Source: a bacterium
Lineage (GTDB): Bacteria > Bacillota > Bacilli > Lactobacillales > Streptococcaceae
Length of the DNA stretch: 64,000 nucleotides
Assembly (NCBI GenBank): GCA_905221545.1
Contig: CAJNDO010000008.1
Coordinates: 45,501-109,500, forward strand
Direction: 5' to 3'
The notes beneath the pieces are model-generated. The model ran no database searches, was not told the DNA's origin, and was given only the letters and a program-made list of their open reading frames with translations. The translations under genes and the position numbers were made by a program. Numbering within the stretch: position 1 is the stretch's first letter; every line of letters begins with the position of its first letter. This document shows positions 9,680 through 18,204 of this stretch, in pieces.

Positions 9680-9688
9680 ATTATACCA
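9680..9688 (-). promoter_or_regulatory. Extended -10 promoter of the tatD operon
   Basis: The minus strand reads TGGTATAAT (TATAAT complement at 9680-9685), about 28 bases before the tatD ATG. No good -35 is seen. It lies right after the T run of a terminator hairpin, so the operon starts as soon as upstream transcription stops. Confidence 0.5.
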
Positions 9689-9733
9689 AAAAAGAGGAGG
9701 GGCACCCAATTTTTCGGTTTCCCTCCTCTCTTC
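9688..9733 (-). terminator. Intrinsic terminator after the surface-protein gene
   Basis: Arms GAGGAGGG and CCCTCCTC pair around an AT-rich loop. On the minus strand the hairpin is followed by TTTTTT. It would stop leftward transcription coming from the giant surface-protein gene before the tatD operon. Confidence 0.75.
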
Positions 9734-10063
9734 CATAGAGAGCTATTCTGCTATCTTTTCTGGCTCGATATTGCCCATCTCCTGTCCCGCAAGTTAGAGA
9801 CGAAAGAGATTGGCTATATTGATAGAACATCCCTATTCATCTAATACTCTTCGAAAATCAAATTCAAACCGTGTCAACGTCGCCTTGCCGTACTCAAGTA
9901 CAGCCTACGGCTAGTTTCCTAGTTTGCTCTTTGATTTTCATTGAGTATAAAATATGTGATTATCTTGGGTTCTCACTTCTCTCACCCATCACTAGGATTG
10001 ATGATTTCTCCAAATCCCCCTTATAATCTAACTTTAAGTAGAGAATATAACTTTCTAGCTGTC
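9734..10063. other. Intergenic stretch downstream of the surface-protein gene
   Basis: This 330-base stretch holds a short BOX element (9844-9949). The rest has no convincing gene. A short minus-strand frame ending near 9763 (encoding ...MGNIEPEKIAE) may be a fragment of a lost gene, but it is too short to name. Confidence 0.4.
9844..9949 (-). repeat. BOX element, short form without boxB
   Basis: Minus-oriented boxA (TTTGCTCTTTGATTTTCATT on plus) joined almost directly to boxC (CGTGTCAACGTCGCCTTGCC). No boxB unit remains between them. Ends are TATACTC-type inverted repeats. Confidence 0.85.
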
Positions 10064-13000
10064 CTATTTTCTACGTCTAGCCTTTCTTCCTAGCAAAGCA
10101 AAACCACTGGTTGCCGCCACTAGGCCAAGACTAGCAAGTGCTGCACTTGATGCTGAACCTGTGTTAGGTAATTGTTTGCCAGCAGGTGATTGGTAGGTAA
10201 CATCTTGCATTGTTCCTGCAGTTGCTTGTGGTGCACTTGTTGCCTGAGGAGCAGCATTAGGAGCCACTGGTTTCTTAGGAACTGTAACCATGGCAATGGC
10301 TTGCACTCCAATCGTTTCTGCTTCCTTCACATCTTCCACAGTTTTCGCATTTTCAATCTCTTTGAGAGCTGCTTGTTTTTCTGCTTCCACTCTTGCTAAA
10401 AGTTCTGCTTTTTCTTTATCAGAAAGCGGTGCACCATTGATTTCATCCTGCTTGTCCTTGGCAGCTTTTTCAATGACATTTTTAGCTGATTCTTTTGCAT
10501 TTGCTAATTGCTTAGAAGCTTGTGATTGAGCTGGGATTTGTGAACCTGTGTGAGCTTGTCCGCCTGCATTGCTACCACCGCCTGCATTCGCATTAGCATC
10601 TGAGCTTCCAGTATTACCTCCGTTATCTCTACCTGGTGTTGATTCTGGAGTATATTCTGGTTTTTGTTCTTGAGTTACAGATTCACCTTTTGCAGATTGT
10701 TGAACTGTATCTTTTCCTAGAATTGTCACTACTGAACCATCTGGGAATGTGATTGTCGCTGTGCCATCTCCGGCTACATTGATTGTCGCTCCGTCTAATG
10801 CTGAACCATTTGCTTGTAAAATAGCAACCTTAACTTTTTCTTTTTCTTCATCTGTTAAATGAGTTATATCTTTTACATCTACTCTTTGAGCAGGCGCTTT
10901 AACAGTTGATTTTTCAACAGCTGGTTTAGTGCTATCTTGTGCTTTTGGATCTTGTGCTACCAATTGATTTCCTGGAATTGTAATAGCTGAACCATCTTTA
11001 AAGACGATTGTCGCTGTGCCATCTCCGGCTACTTCTACATTCACATCGCTTCCGAATCCATTTGCTTCTACTACAGCTTTTTTAACAGCTTCTTTTTCTG
11101 CATCTGTTAATCTTGTAGCCTCTGCTACTTTTGTAGGGTTAGCTGGGATGATTACTTTTGTCTTCTCTGCGATTGTTGGTTGCTCTTGTGTTGAAGTTTC
11201 CTCTTTTTGAACTACTAGACTTGTTCCTGGAATTGTATTTACTGAACCGTCTGAGTATGTCAATGTCGCTGTCCCATCTTTAGATACCTTAACATCTGTC
11301 GCCGCTGGGTTGGCTGCTTGTACTTTAGCTGTTACTGCAGCTTGTTCCTCAGGTGTTAAGCTATGAGCACTTCCAACTTCTGTAGTTGCTGGCACCACAG
11401 CTGGGTTTTGCGCAGCTTGTGTTGCAACTTCATTTTCAGTATCTTTGGCTACTACTAGACTTGTTCCTGGAATTGTGTTTACTGAACCGTCTGAGTATGT
11501 CAATGTCGCTGTTCCATCTTTAGATACCTTAACATCTGTCGCCGCTGGATTTGCTTCTTTAACCTTAGCTGCTACTGTATCTTGCTCCGCCTGTGTCAAG
11601 TTGTGAGTATTTTCAACAGGTACAAAGTTTCCTGGAACTTGCGCTGGGTTCTTCTCTGCATCTGTCTGAACTTTTGGAGTTTCTTGTTTACTTCCTTTTT
11701 CAACAAGTTTATCCCCTGTTATTGTATCTACAGATTTATCTGGATAGGTGATGACTACTGTTCCATCTGGTCTTACTTCTACCGTAGTTCCTGCTGGGAA
11801 GTTGTTCGCTTCTTCAACCGCTTTTTTAACCGTAGCTTGTTCTTCTGGTGTTAACTTAGTAGTGTTTCCTACTTGTGTTTTTCCTGGGATAACTGGCTCA
11901 GTTCTTGACGCGATTGTTCCTGTCTCTTTCTTAGCCGGCGTTACTAATTTATCTTTGGAAATTGTATCGCTTGAACCATCTTTATATGTGATAACAGCTG
12001 TTCCATCTGGTTTTACTTCTACTGTTGTTCCATCTGGGAATGTGTTCGCACCTTCGATGTTTTGACGAATTTGTTCTCTTTCTTCATCTGAAAGTTTTGC
12101 TGGATTTTCTACTTCCACTTTGTTTTCAGGAACTTTCGGTTCGAATTTAGATGCAATAGAGCCCTCTGGTTGAACTTCATTTATCTTATGAATACCAGCT
12201 TCTTTCGCCGCATTGATTTCATCGTTAGATTGACCTTTATTGATGTCTTCAATCGCTTTATCTTTGGCCTTATTGATTTCTTCAATAGCTTTTTGTTTCG
12301 CTTCGTCTGATAAATCTTTATTGTTCTTGATTTCGTCAATGCGTTTTTGAGCTTCTTCTAGTATCTCAGCTTTTGCTTTCGCTTTTTCTTCATCAAGGTT
12401 TGTTACATCTGGTTTCTTAACTTCTGTATCAGCTTTTGGATCATATTTTTCAATATTTTCTTTTGCTTGATCTGCAATTTGCTTAGCTGTTCCTGCTGAT
12501 GATGCTTCGTCAATAGCTTTGTTAGCTTCATCTTTAGCTTTATTGATTGCTTCTTCAGCTTTTTGTTTTTGCTCTTCAGTTAAACCTGTATCCTTCTTGA
12601 TTTCAGTGATTTTAGCTTTGGCAGCTTCTTCTACTTGTTTTTTAGCATCTTCTTTCGCCTTAGCAAGATCGTTATCTTTATCAGCTGTATCTAAGGAATC
12701 AACTACTTCAACCGGTACTTTTACAGTTACTTTGTTACCATCCGCTAGCGTTACTTCCACTTCTGCTTCTTTAGTTCCTGTTTCAGTTGTAGTTGGTTTA
12801 GAAATAACTTTCGCAGTTACCCCATCAGCTAGTGCTAATTGTTTTAGGATTTCTTCGTCAGTTAAGTCTTTACCTTTTTCTACAGTTACTTTTCCGGATA
12901 CTAAAGCAGTTTGTAAATCTAACTCTGGCTTGAAGACATTTGTTGATTGACCTTTAGCAGTTTGTGGATTATAAACATCTGCGATTGCTTTTTTGCCTTC

Positions 13001-16000
13001 TTCTGTCGCTTTCGCTATTTCTTCAGATGTTTTGGCATTATTAATCTTTTCTTCTGCAGCTTTCTTAACTTCATCTACTTTGGCTTTCAAGTCTTCTTTT
13101 TCTTTATCAGTTAGAGTTGTATCTCCTCCGATTTCACCTTTTTCTGTGTTAGCTGCGTCTGTTAAGTCAGATTTTGCTTTTTCCTGATCAGTTGCTTTTC
13201 TTACAGGTACTTCGATTTCATCTTTTGATCCGTCACCATAAGTAACTTCTACTACAACTACTTTCTTACCTGCATTCGCTCCTGTTCCTTCCACAATTAC
13301 TCCGTCATTTTTGACTTGTTTGTCTGCCGGTTGTGGTTGTCCTTCTGGTACTACTACAGCTTCTGTAATTGCTTTTTTATCTGCTTCCGCTACTTTTTTA
13401 TCTGTAGCCGGATCGACACTTACTGGTACTTCTCCTGCTGTAACTGTTGGAGTTGATTTATCCGCATCTGTTTGGTGCACTGCATCGATTGCTTTCTTAC
13501 CGTCTTCTGTTGCTTTTGCTACTTCTTCCGGTGTTCCAGCTTTATCGATATTTGCTTCTTGAGCTTTCTTAACTTTATCAACTTCTGCTTTCTTATCCGC
13601 TTTTTGTTGTTCTGTTAAGTCTTTATCTGATTCTATCTCTTCTTTTTCTTTGTTAGCTGCTTCTGTTAAGTCTGCTTTGGCTTTCTCTTTAGCTTTGTCT
13701 AACTCTGTTTGGTGCACTGCATCGATTGCTTTCTTACCTTCTTCTGTTGCTTTCGCTACTTCTTCCAGTGTTCCAGCTTTATCGATATTTGCTTCTTGAG
13801 CTTTCTTAACGTTATCAACTTCTGCTTTCTTATCCGCTTTTTGTTGTTCTGTTAAGTCTTTATCTGATTCTATCTCTTCTTTTTCTTTGTTAGCCGCTTC
13901 TGTTAAGTCTGCTTTGGCTTTCTCTTTTGCTTTGTCTAACTCTGTTTGGTGCACTGCATCGATTGCTTTCTTACCATCTTCTGTTGCTTTTGCTACTTCG
14001 TCAGTTGTTCCAGCTTTATCGATATTTGCTTCTTGTTCTTTCTTAACCTTATCTACTTCTGCTTTCTTATCTGCTTTTTGTTGATCTGTTAAGTTTTTGT
14101 CTGCTTCGATTTCTGCTTTTTCTTTGTTAGCCGCTTCTGTTAAGTCCGCTTTCGCTTTCTCTTTTGCTTTGTCTAATGCTTTTTCTGTTTCAGTTTTCGC
14201 TTCTACAGTCTTAGATGCTGGAAGTTCATTTTGTGATTTATCAGAATAAGTTACAATTACTTTCCCTGTATTGTCTACTGAAATTTGATCATCAGTTAAG
14301 TTTGCGTTTGCTTTCTTAACGGCTGCTTTAACTGCTGCTTTTTCATCTTCTGATAAATTAGCCACATCATTAACTTTTACTTTTTCTGGATCATTTAGTG
14401 GAGATTTTGCTGCTTCAGTTCCTTCTACTGGTACTTCTACTGTTTTTTCTACACCGTCTCGTGTTACTGTTACTGGTACGACTTTCTTACCATCTTTTTC
14501 AGCAATAGTTCCGTATTTTACTGTATCAGTATCTTTAAGTGCTTCTCCGTTTGCTGTTACTTTTTCTTTTACTTTCGCTTGATCTTCTGCTGTTAAGCTT
14601 TCTCCTGCTACTGGTACTTTTGAAATTTTAGCTGGTTTTGTTTCGTCTTTTACAGCTAATGTTAACTCTTCCGCTTTCTTAGTTACTTCTACATTGATTG
14701 TTTTTGATACACCATCACGTGTTACTATTACTGGTACAACTTTCTTACCATCTTTTTCTGTAATAGCTCCGTATTCTACAGTATAAGTATCATCTAACGC
14801 TTTACCGTTTGCTGTTACTTTAGCTTTTACTGCCTCTTTATCAGCAGCTTCAGATAATTCCGCTCCTACTGTAGGTTCTACAGAGATTTCCGCTGCTCCA
14901 TCTTTCACTCCTAAAGTAAAGTCTTCTGCTTTACCAGATAGAGCTAAACGTGCTTGTTGTAATTTATCTAGAGCTTCATCCACTTCTGGTTGTGTAGCGT
15001 CTTGCTTAGCAAACACTTCTTGAGCTTTTGCTAAAGCATCATCGTAGGCTTTTTTCTTAGCGGCATCATTCTCTTTAGCATAAGCTGGTGATTTTTTAAC
15101 AGCATCGTCTTTGTTTAAATCAATTTCTGCTTTTAAGGCATCTTTCGATACAGGTACAGCAACATCTTGCCCTGTTAACTCTTTAATTGCTTTTACTAGA
15201 TTATTAATTAAAGTAGCTACCTCTGATGCACCTACAGCGTTTTCTGGTTCAGCTGTATTTTTATCAGCTACTTTTGAAGCTGCGTCTTTTGCTTTATCAA
15301 AAGCAGTTTTCTTATCTTGAGGAACATTAGGATTAGTATATTTATCTGAAGCCTTTACTTTTTCAGCTTCTGCTACTAATTTTTGTAGAGAATCCATTTT
15401 AGAATCTAATCCTTGAGCAATAGAAACAATATTATCTACTTCACTCTCATCAGATGCATTGTCTACTTTTGCTTTCAATTCATCTTTTTGAGCTTTATTT
15501 AAATGTGGTAAATCCTCAATTGTTTGTTTTGCTTTTCCACGAGTAGCTTGCGCTTTAGCATCATTTAAGATAGTGTCTAATTGATCTTTTGATTTAGCTT
15601 GATCAATTTGTTTCTTATATTCCTCTTTTTCAGTTTCTGATAATCCTGGAATTTGATCAATTTGTTTCTTATATTCTTCTTTTAGTTTTTCAGCTTCTTC
15701 TTGAGCTTTTTGAGCTTCATTTTTAGATTTTTGCTTTTCAGCTTCTTCTAAAACTTTTTCTACCTCTGCTACAGTAGTTTTTCCATCAATCTGTGTTTTA
15801 TATTCATCAGCTGTTGGATTTTTTAGAGAATCTTTAATTTGATCAATTTTTTCTTTTGTAGATTTTTTAGCATTTTCTAAGTTTTTATCATCTGCTTGCT
15901 GACCGATTTTATCAAGTAATTCTTTTGTATAATCGGCTGCTTTGTTTGCAGTTCCATCACCATTTGCTGGATCAGTAATTCCTTGATTGTCTACTTGTTT

Positions 16001-17812
16001 TCTTAATGCTTCTTTTTCAGCTTCTGTTAAATACTTAGCTGAGTTAATTTTATCCTTTACTTGACGTTTTTTAGCTTCAAGCGCTTTTTCATTTTCTGAA
16101 TTTTTAGCAATTGCTGCATTAACAACATTATTTATATCATCTTGATTTGTTTTTCCAGTTAATTGATTTTTATAGTACTCTTTTTCTTTTGGTGATAAAT
16201 ACGTTAAATTATCAATAGCTTGTTTAGCTTTTTCAATAGCTTCAGCAGCACTGAATACTTTCGTAGGTTTTGCTTTAAATAAATCCGCTTTCGGAATAAC
16301 TATTCCTGTTGGCATTGATCTTCTAACTACAGCAAATCCTTGTGTTCTGCGATCATATTCTAAATTAGTTCCAACAAAATCTTGAGAAGTTTTTGAAGTG
16401 TCACCTACCGCAGTAATAACATCATCGCCATCTTCATTCGGAGTTGTTGTCATTCCATTTATTTTAAAGAATTTTTGTCTTGCACTTTCAACATCGCTAG
16501 GCGTAATATTATTAATATTATCTACTGCATGTGGATTTTTTAAGTATTTATAATCTCCTACATTAGCTGGAGTTGTTTCAATATTATCGATTTGTGGTTT
16601 TTCATAAACAAGTGATGTTCCAGGGATAACGTCTTGTGTTCCATCTCCATAAATGATTGTTGCTGTTCCATCATCCGCAATACTAATACTACTATTCGCT
16701 GATGTAGTACCATCATCCTCTTGTTTAACATTTTCTATAAATTTATTATGTGAATGTTCAGGGATGGCATCACTCGTTGTATCTTGGTTTTTCTCCCAAA
16801 TTTTATTCTTTAATTGTGTTTTTTCTTCTGCTGTTAATTTAGCTGTATCTACTACTCCAATACGTTCTGGTAATACAGGTTCAAATAATTCCTTATCTTG
16901 GTATAACACAGGAATTTCAGTTGTCACAACTTTAAAATGACGTAATTGTTGTAATGCACGTCCTACTTTAACCCCTGCACCAAAATCTAATGTTCTTCTA
17001 CCATTTTTTAGCGTTGGATCTGCCACTTTATATTTGGCAGTAATAGTAACTCTGTCATTTCTTGCTAAATCCCAGTCAGAGTAAATACTCTTAGTGTTAG
17101 TTCGGAAACTCTCAAAGATACCTTGATCTGATGGACTATCAGAAATTTGTGTACCTATTCTGTGACTAAACATTCCTGCCATATCACCTCGGAATGTTTT
17201 TCCTGACTCTTGAGTAGTATCATTATAACGTTCCCATTTTGTATCATCTCCAAGCCCCATTGAATCTACTTGGTCTTTAGTTTGATAACGTGAACCTACT
17301 GAGTTTGTAAAAGAAACCCATGGAGCATCTGCACTCCAGCTTTTCATTACACGGTCAGTCGTACCAGTTTGTAAACGAATTTCTGAAGGTTCTTGGGCTC
17401 CAACTGGTGTAGTAAACCAATAATCTGGACGTGAACCACCATAGTTGGCAACATAATTCGAAGCTCCAAATCCACCATTGTATTTATACGTTACTGTTAC
17501 ATAAGGATTTGTCTTGCTGTAACTTGACCAATCAACATCTACTACAATTTCTTGATCAACGTTAATACGGTCATGTACAGCAATCGCATCTGCATCATAA
17601 GGAGACTCCCCCCTATTTGCATATAAAGTTACGACACCTTTATCATTTCGTGTTGTTACCATCGCAGCATCTGCTGTGTTGATACCACTCAACATCGTAA
17701 ACTGCGCCCCAATCAAACATGACGCTGCTCCAAAGCTAAACTTTCTAATCGAAAATTTTTCCACACGCTGCCACATCTGCTTAGAGCGTTTCTGAGTTCT
17801 CTTGTACTTCAT
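10064..17812 (-). CDS. Giant YSIRK/LPXTG cell-wall-anchored repetitive surface protein
   Basis: 2582-residue predicted adhesin. An N-terminal YSIRK-type signal (FSIRKFSFGAASCLIG, ~22-37) is followed by a non-repetitive domain (~50-330) that I do not recognise and that may hold the binding activity. Next come GA-like helical modules with AKQAIDNLTYLSPKEK and AKQTIEDLPHLNKAQK (~520-800), a FIVAR-like module (~890-960), two beta-rich Rib-like repeats (~960-1140), three nearly identical 79-residue DUF1542 repeats (~1210-1447), further DUF1542-like units, and about seven ~70-residue repeats each with an N-terminal helix and a TVEVKPDGTAVITY-type strand pair (~1885-2375). The C-terminus has the LPNTG sortase motif (2548-2552), a hydrophobic helix and RKARRRK. 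Sortase A would anchor it to peptidoglycan. GGAG precedes the ATG. The function is inferred, not shown. Confidence 0.92.
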   Translation of the reverse strand: MKYKRTQKRSKQMWQRVEKFSIRKFSFGAASCLIGAQFTMLSGINTADAAMVTTRNDKGVVTLYANRGESPYDADAIAVHDRINVDQEIVVDVDWSSYSKTNPYVTVTYKYNGGFGASNYVANYGGSRPDYWFTTPVGAQEPSEIRLQTGTTDRVMKSWSADAPWVSFTNSVGSRYQTKDQVDSMGLGDDTKWERYNDTTQESGKTFRGDMAGMFSHRIGTQISDSPSDQGIFESFRTNTKSIYSDWDLARNDRVTITAKYKVADPTLKNGRRTLDFGAGVKVGRALQQLRHFKVVTTEIPVLYQDKELFEPVLPERIGVVDTAKLTAEEKTQLKNKIWEKNQDTTSDAIPEHSHNKFIENVKQEDDGTTSANSSISIADDGTATIIYGDGTQDVIPGTSLVYEKPQIDNIETTPANVGDYKYLKNPHAVDNINNITPSDVESARQKFFKINGMTTTPNEDGDDVITAVGDTSKTSQDFVGTNLEYDRRTQGFAVVRRSMPTGIVIPKADLFKAKPTKVFSAAEAIEKAKQAIDNLTYLSPKEKEYYKNQLTGKTNQDDINNVVNAAIAKNSENEKALEAKKRQVKDKINSAKYLTEAEKEALRKQVDNQGITDPANGDGTANKAADYTKELLDKIGQQADDKNLENAKKSTKEKIDQIKDSLKNPTADEYKTQIDGKTTVAEVEKVLEEAEKQKSKNEAQKAQEEAEKLKEEYKKQIDQIPGLSETEKEEYKKQIDQAKSKDQLDTILNDAKAQATRGKAKQTIEDLPHLNKAQKDELKAKVDNASDESEVDNIVSIAQGLDSKMDSLQKLVAEAEKVKASDKYTNPNVPQDKKTAFDKAKDAASKVADKNTAEPENAVGASEVATLINNLVKAIKELTGQDVAVPVSKDALKAEIDLNKDDAVKKSPAYAKENDAAKKKAYDDALAKAQEVFAKQDATQPEVDEALDKLQQARLALSGKAEDFTLGVKDGAAEISVEPTVGAELSEAADKEAVKAKVTANGKALDDTYTVEYGAITEKDGKKVVPVIVTRDGVSKTINVEVTKKAEELTLAVKDETKPAKISKVPVAGESLTAEDQAKVKEKVTANGEALKDTDTVKYGTIAEKDGKKVVPVTVTRDGVEKTVEVPVEGTEAAKSPLNDPEKVKVNDVANLSEDEKAAVKAAVKKANANLTDDQISVDNTGKVIVTYSDKSQNELPASKTVEAKTETEKALDKAKEKAKADLTEAANKEKAEIEADKNLTDQQKADKKAEVDKVKKEQEANIDKAGTTDEVAKATEDGKKAIDAVHQTELDKAKEKAKADLTEAANKEKEEIESDKDLTEQQKADKKAEVDNVKKAQEANIDKAGTLEEVAKATEEGKKAIDAVHQTELDKAKEKAKADLTEAANKEKEEIESDKDLTEQQKADKKAEVDKVKKAQEANIDKAGTPEEVAKATEDGKKAIDAVHQTDADKSTPTVTAGEVPVSVDPATDKKVAEADKKAITEAVVVPEGQPQPADKQVKNDGVIVEGTGANAGKKVVVVEVTYGDGSKDEIEVPVRKATDQEKAKSDLTDAANTEKGEIGGDTTLTDKEKEDLKAKVDEVKKAAEEKINNAKTSEEIAKATEEGKKAIADVYNPQTAKGQSTNVFKPELDLQTALVSGKVTVEKGKDLTDEEILKQLALADGVTAKVISKPTTTETGTKEAEVEVTLADGNKVTVKVPVEVVDSLDTADKDNDLAKAKEDAKKQVEEAAKAKITEIKKDTGLTEEQKQKAEEAINKAKDEANKAIDEASSAGTAKQIADQAKENIEKYDPKADTEVKKPDVTNLDEEKAKAKAEILEEAQKRIDEIKNNKDLSDEAKQKAIEEINKAKDKAIEDINKGQSNDEINAAKEAGIHKINEVQPEGSIASKFEPKVPENKVEVENPAKLSDEEREQIRQNIEGANTFPDGTTVEVKPDGTAVITYKDGSSDTISKDKLVTPAKKETGTIASRTEPVIPGKTQVGNTTKLTPEEQATVKKAVEEANNFPAGTTVEVRPDGTVVITYPDKSVDTITGDKLVEKGSKQETPKVQTDAEKNPAQVPGNFVPVENTHNLTQAEQDTVAAKVKEANPAATDVKVSKDGTATLTYSDGSVNTIPGTSLVVAKDTENEVATQAAQNPAVVPATTEVGSAHSLTPEEQAAVTAKVQAANPAATDVKVSKDGTATLTYSDGSVNTIPGTSLVVQKEETSTQEQPTIAEKTKVIIPANPTKVAEATRLTDAEKEAVKKAVVEANGFGSDVNVEVAGDGTATIVFKDGSAITIPGNQLVAQDPKAQDSTKPAVEKSTVKAPAQRVDVKDITHLTDEEKEKVKVAILQANGSALDGATINVAGDGTATITFPDGSVVTILGKDTVQQSAKGESVTQEQKPEYTPESTPGRDNGGNTGSSDANANAGGGSNAGGQAHTGSQIPAQSQASKQLANAKESAKNVIEKAAKDKQDEINGAPLSDKEKAELLARVEAEKQAALKEIENAKTVEDVKEAETIGVQAIAMVTVPKKPVAPNAAPQATSAPQATAGTMQDVTYQSPAGKQLPNTGSASSAALASLGLVAATSGFALLGRKARRRK
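13471..14181 (-). repeat. Three tandem 237-base DUF1542 coding repeats
   Basis: The sequence TTTGGTGCACTGCATCGATT recurs at 13471, 13708 and 13945, an exact period of 237 bases (79 codons). The copies are nearly identical at the DNA level, so they are good substrates for slippage or recombination that would change protein length in frame. Confidence 0.9.
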
Positions 17813-17920
17813 TCTTTGATCTCCATTTTTTATTTTTATTTCCTCTTATTCAAAAAATCAATAAACTATAATACCATTTTATTATAATATATCCACTTTA
17901 GGTAATAAGAATCTACGTAC

Positions 17921-17950
17921 ATTATAGCATGAAATCCCCCCCCCCGTCCA
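17921..17950 (-). promoter_or_regulatory. Surface-protein promoter with a G10 tract in the spacer
   Basis: On the minus strand the order is TGGACG (-35-like, 4 of 6 matches to TTGACA; 17945-17950), a run of G, then ATTTCATGC, then TATAAT (17921-17926) as part of a perfect extended -10, TGCTATAAT. Ten consecutive C are seen on the plus strand at 17936-17945. The spacer is 18 bases and nine of them are G. The ATG is ~100 bases downstream. A second TATAAT at 17881-17886 has no -35 and could give background transcription. Confidence 0.65.
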
Positions 17951-18141
17951 CTTTTAGCCTAATTTTTACTTTAATTAAAATATATAGAAATTTACCCTAT
18001 TTGCTATTTTTTATTTATAATGGCTTATACCGTTTTATGAATTTTAATTGGTTTTTATCTAAGAATATAACATAATCCATTTGAGGTATCTCGAACCCTC
18101 CCCACCTCCACTTTATTCCGAACAAAACCAGTATCTCTGCT

Positions 18142-18170
18142 TGACGATGCCCCTTCAAAGCAGTATAATA
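18142..18170 (+). promoter_or_regulatory. Promoter of the KimA-type transporter
   Basis: TTGACG (18142-18147), a 17-base spacer and TATAAT (18165-18170). The predicted leader is only ~28 bases, leaving no room for a c-di-AMP riboswitch of the ydaO type. Confidence 0.8.
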
Positions 18171-18204
18171 GCACTTATTGAAATTTTCAGAAAAGGAAAT
18201 GACC

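Noticed and set aside
10120..16940. Many plus-strand ORFs opposite the surface-protein gene
   Set aside because: They are shadows of a repetitive, biased coding sequence; none has a ribosome site or protein-like composition.
17990..18204. Possible ydaO-type c-di-AMP riboswitch before kimA
   Set aside because: The consensus promoter leaves a leader of only about 28 bases and none of the conserved riboswitch blocks is seen.
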